16,465 nucleotides of DNA from Bacteroidota bacterium (GTDB lineage Bacteria; Bacteroidota; Ignavibacteria; UBA10030; SZUA-254), in NCBI GenBank assembly GCA_004322375.1, contig SCUC01000545.1, forward strand, positions 1 to 16,465, written 5' to 3'. The translations under genes were made by a program, and so were the position numbers. The notes under the pieces were generated by a model. That model had not been told where the DNA came from. It made no database searches and worked only from the letters and a program-made list of their open reading frames with translations. Shown here one piece after another: positions 15,054 to 16,465 of the stretch. How positions within the stretch are numbered: the first letter of the stretch is position 1; each line of letters opens with the position of its first letter.

Positions 15054-16465
15054 AGCTCGGCACTATTCGTTAAACTTTGGGACGGTTTGCTAAGGTATCT
15101 TGGAATACGAAGCTCTTTCGGTATGCGTTTTATTTTTACGTTGACAGGCAACGTTATTGTTTGAGTTCTTTTGAGACAATAAATAATCAGCTCCTTATCG
15201 TCGGGCAAGATATCAAACAAATTATCAGCATATTGCTGAGAAACTTTTTCTTCGGTTATGTGAGCAAACACGTTTCCTCTCACACCATGGAATTTTGGGT
15301 GGTTGTTCAGCGTAAAATTCTCCATAGAGCAGATAGCATTGGTTAGCAAACCATTATTATATTGTGGGTTTATCATTATTACACCCGTATCTTCATCCTT
15401 TTCAAAAAGACTCGGACCTAATACGCAGTAACGAAATCCACCTCCACCTACCCAATCTACATCTTTACTAATGCCTGTTTGATCTTTCCCATTGATAACC
15501 ATTTTGAGTCGGGGCAGACAGTGTGTTTCGGCGTGATCTCCTAGTTCTATTCCAATCCATTTACGCCTCATTTTGTGTGCTACAGCGGAAGTTGTTCCAC
15601 TTCCCAAAAAAGAATCGAGCATCCAGTCATCTGGGGATGTGGATAACTCGATAACTCTTTTTATAAGTTCTTCTGGTTTTTTCCCTCGCTTGAATTCAAA
15701 TCCCCCTTCCTTTGCAATTCCTGTAACTCCAATTTCCTCACCAGTCCAGAGATTATCCATATCTGAAATTCTATAAATTTCACCATCGTCACCAACACTT
15801 GCATAATTTTTTGCAGATAGCATCTTGCGCCCATTAATGAAGCACTCGGCAGTTTCAGTATCCGCACTTTTCCCTTTGCTTGGTGTGTACTCAACAAGAT
15901 AAGCCTTATCTCGCTTAAACATAGTAATAATTCTTTGCATAAAACTGTGTTCTGAGTGAATACCGACTGGTTCGAATAACTTATTAAAATACTTTACGTA
16001 TTCTTGTTTTGAGACAGTTGAGGGGAGGGTTTTAATGTCATAAGAATTAAATTGCCAAATTCTAACTGGAGTATCATTATTTTCATTTACAAATTCCTTC
16101 ACTAATTTTTTATCTTCTGAGAGAGTAAGTAAAATTCTATATTGATTCATAACGTTTCGCGTTGCGTTAATCTTCTTTTGAATATGCTTAAGTTTACCGG
16201 TAGAAGCATCTCTGGCGTAAATTAGAATATACTCTACTATAGTAATGATAGGTGTCTGTCCTTGACCAAGAACGGTTCGTTGAGGTGATCTTTGCCAACT
16301 AATTTGGGCAACAAAATTTCGCCTTCCAAAGATCTCATCCATCAACACTCTGAGGTATCCAATCTGGTTGTAATCTATGTGAACAAACATATAGCCACTT
16401 TTGTGTAGCAATTTTTTTAGCACTTCAAGCCTTGCTTTCATCATAGAAAGCCAAATGGTATGTTC
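15050..16465 (-). CDS. mod: Type III DNA methyltransferase Mod subunit, 5' end cut by the window edge
   Basis: The frame is open to the right edge. The seven codons before the ATG at 16444 read EHTIWLS and continue family sequence, so that ATG is internal and the true start is outside the window. Visible parts, numbered from 16444, are LLHKSGYMFVHIDYNQIGYLRVLMDEIFGRRNF (12-44), which in beta-class N6-adenine methylases follows the DPPY catalytic motif (missing here, expected further upstream). A variable block (about 80-250) is probably the target-recognition domain. Next come KKPEELIKRVIELS (255-268) and the SAM-binding motif DSFLGSGTTSAVA (277-289). GGGFRYCVLGPS near 333-344 is typical of the Mod C terminus. 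Mod supplies sequence specificity and protects host DNA. It overlaps res by ATGA. Confidence 0.9.
   Translation of the reverse strand, partial: EHTIWLSMMKARLEVLKKLLHKSGYMFVHIDYNQIGYLRVLMDEIFGRRNFVAQISWQRSPQRTVLGQGQTPIITIVEYILIYARDASTGKLKHIQKKINATRNVMNQYRILLTLSEDKKLVKEFVNENNDTPVRIWQFNSYDIKTLPSTVSKQEYVKYFNKLFEPVGIHSEHSFMQRIITMFKRDKAYLVEYTPSKGKSADTETAECFINGRKMLSAKNYASVGDDGEIYRISDMDNLWTGEEIGVTGIAKEGGFEFKRGKKPEELIKRVIELSTSPDDWMLDSFLGSGTTSAVAHKMRRKWIGIELGDHAETHCLPRLKMVINGKDQTGISKDVDWVGGGGFRYCVLGPSLFEKDEDTGVIMINPQYNNGLLTNAICSMENFTLNNHPKFHGVRGNVFAHITEEKVSQQYADNLFDILPDDKELIIYCLKRTQTITLPVNVKIKRIPKELRIPRYLSKPSQSLTNSAEL

Noticed and set aside
16442..16444. ATG at 16444 as the start of mod
   Set aside because: The frame is open upstream to the window edge, those codons fit the Mod family, and the catalytic DPPY motif has to lie further upstream.
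1..16465. tRNA or rRNA genes
   Set aside because: I saw no cloverleaf with a TTCGANTC-type T arm and no rRNA-like sequence in the intergenic regions.

Overview
The window looks like a chromosomal piece of a Gram-negative bacterium of the Bacteroidota/Chlorobiota side of the tree, most likely an Ignavibacteria-like lineage. This is an inference from gene content: a DUF5916 outer-membrane barrel protein, a DUF6580 membrane protein, a secreted YidD-TPR fusion, a menaquinone methyltransferase and a TPR/HEAT protein behind an ECF sigma/anti-sigma pair. Some starts have a clear Shine-Dalgarno sequence and others have none. No species can be named from sequence alone.

Layout. Left (225-2904, minus): a three-gene operon of ECF sigma factor, zinc-finger anti-sigma factor and exported TPR/HEAT protein, joined by two ATGA stop/start overlaps. 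3131-3697 (plus): a DUF6580 membrane protein with a consensus promoter and a strong intrinsic terminator. 3851-9314 (minus): four envelope genes, from upstream to downstream a DUF5916 protein, a lipoprotein, a small glycine-rich membrane protein and the YidD-TPR-membrane fusion. 9618-10349 (plus): ubiE/menG. 10555-11985 (minus): rlmD. 12184-12546 (plus): a small retropepsin-like protease that may be leaderless. 12642-16465 (minus): a Type III restriction-modification operon, mod-res, with mod cut by the right edge.

The most unusual content is repeat architecture rather than a new gene cassette. (1) A degenerate tandem array of 31 heptanucleotides (10342-10558) fills the whole space between the convergent ubiE and rlmD genes and contains both stop codons. 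(2) A 142-bp MITE-like element (9379-9520) with imperfect terminal inverted repeats and a flanking TCCA duplication lies in the divergent DUF5916/ubiE region. A 21-base stretch of it (9474-9494) matches 19 of 21 bases of a palindromic segment inside the coding sequence of the TPR/HEAT gene (1462-1482), placed between the start codon and the signal-sequence core. (3) A second exported protein (5306-6019) carries an unrelated perfect 11-bp hairpin in frame at the equivalent place. Two exported proteins therefore have palindromic DNA built into their signal-peptide n-regions. (4) A pair of REP-like palindromes sits at 5193-5253.

Functionally, the sigma operon is a likely envelope-sensing circuit, the 3851-9314 cluster serves the envelope, ubiE and rlmD are housekeeping, and the right end is a defence operon.
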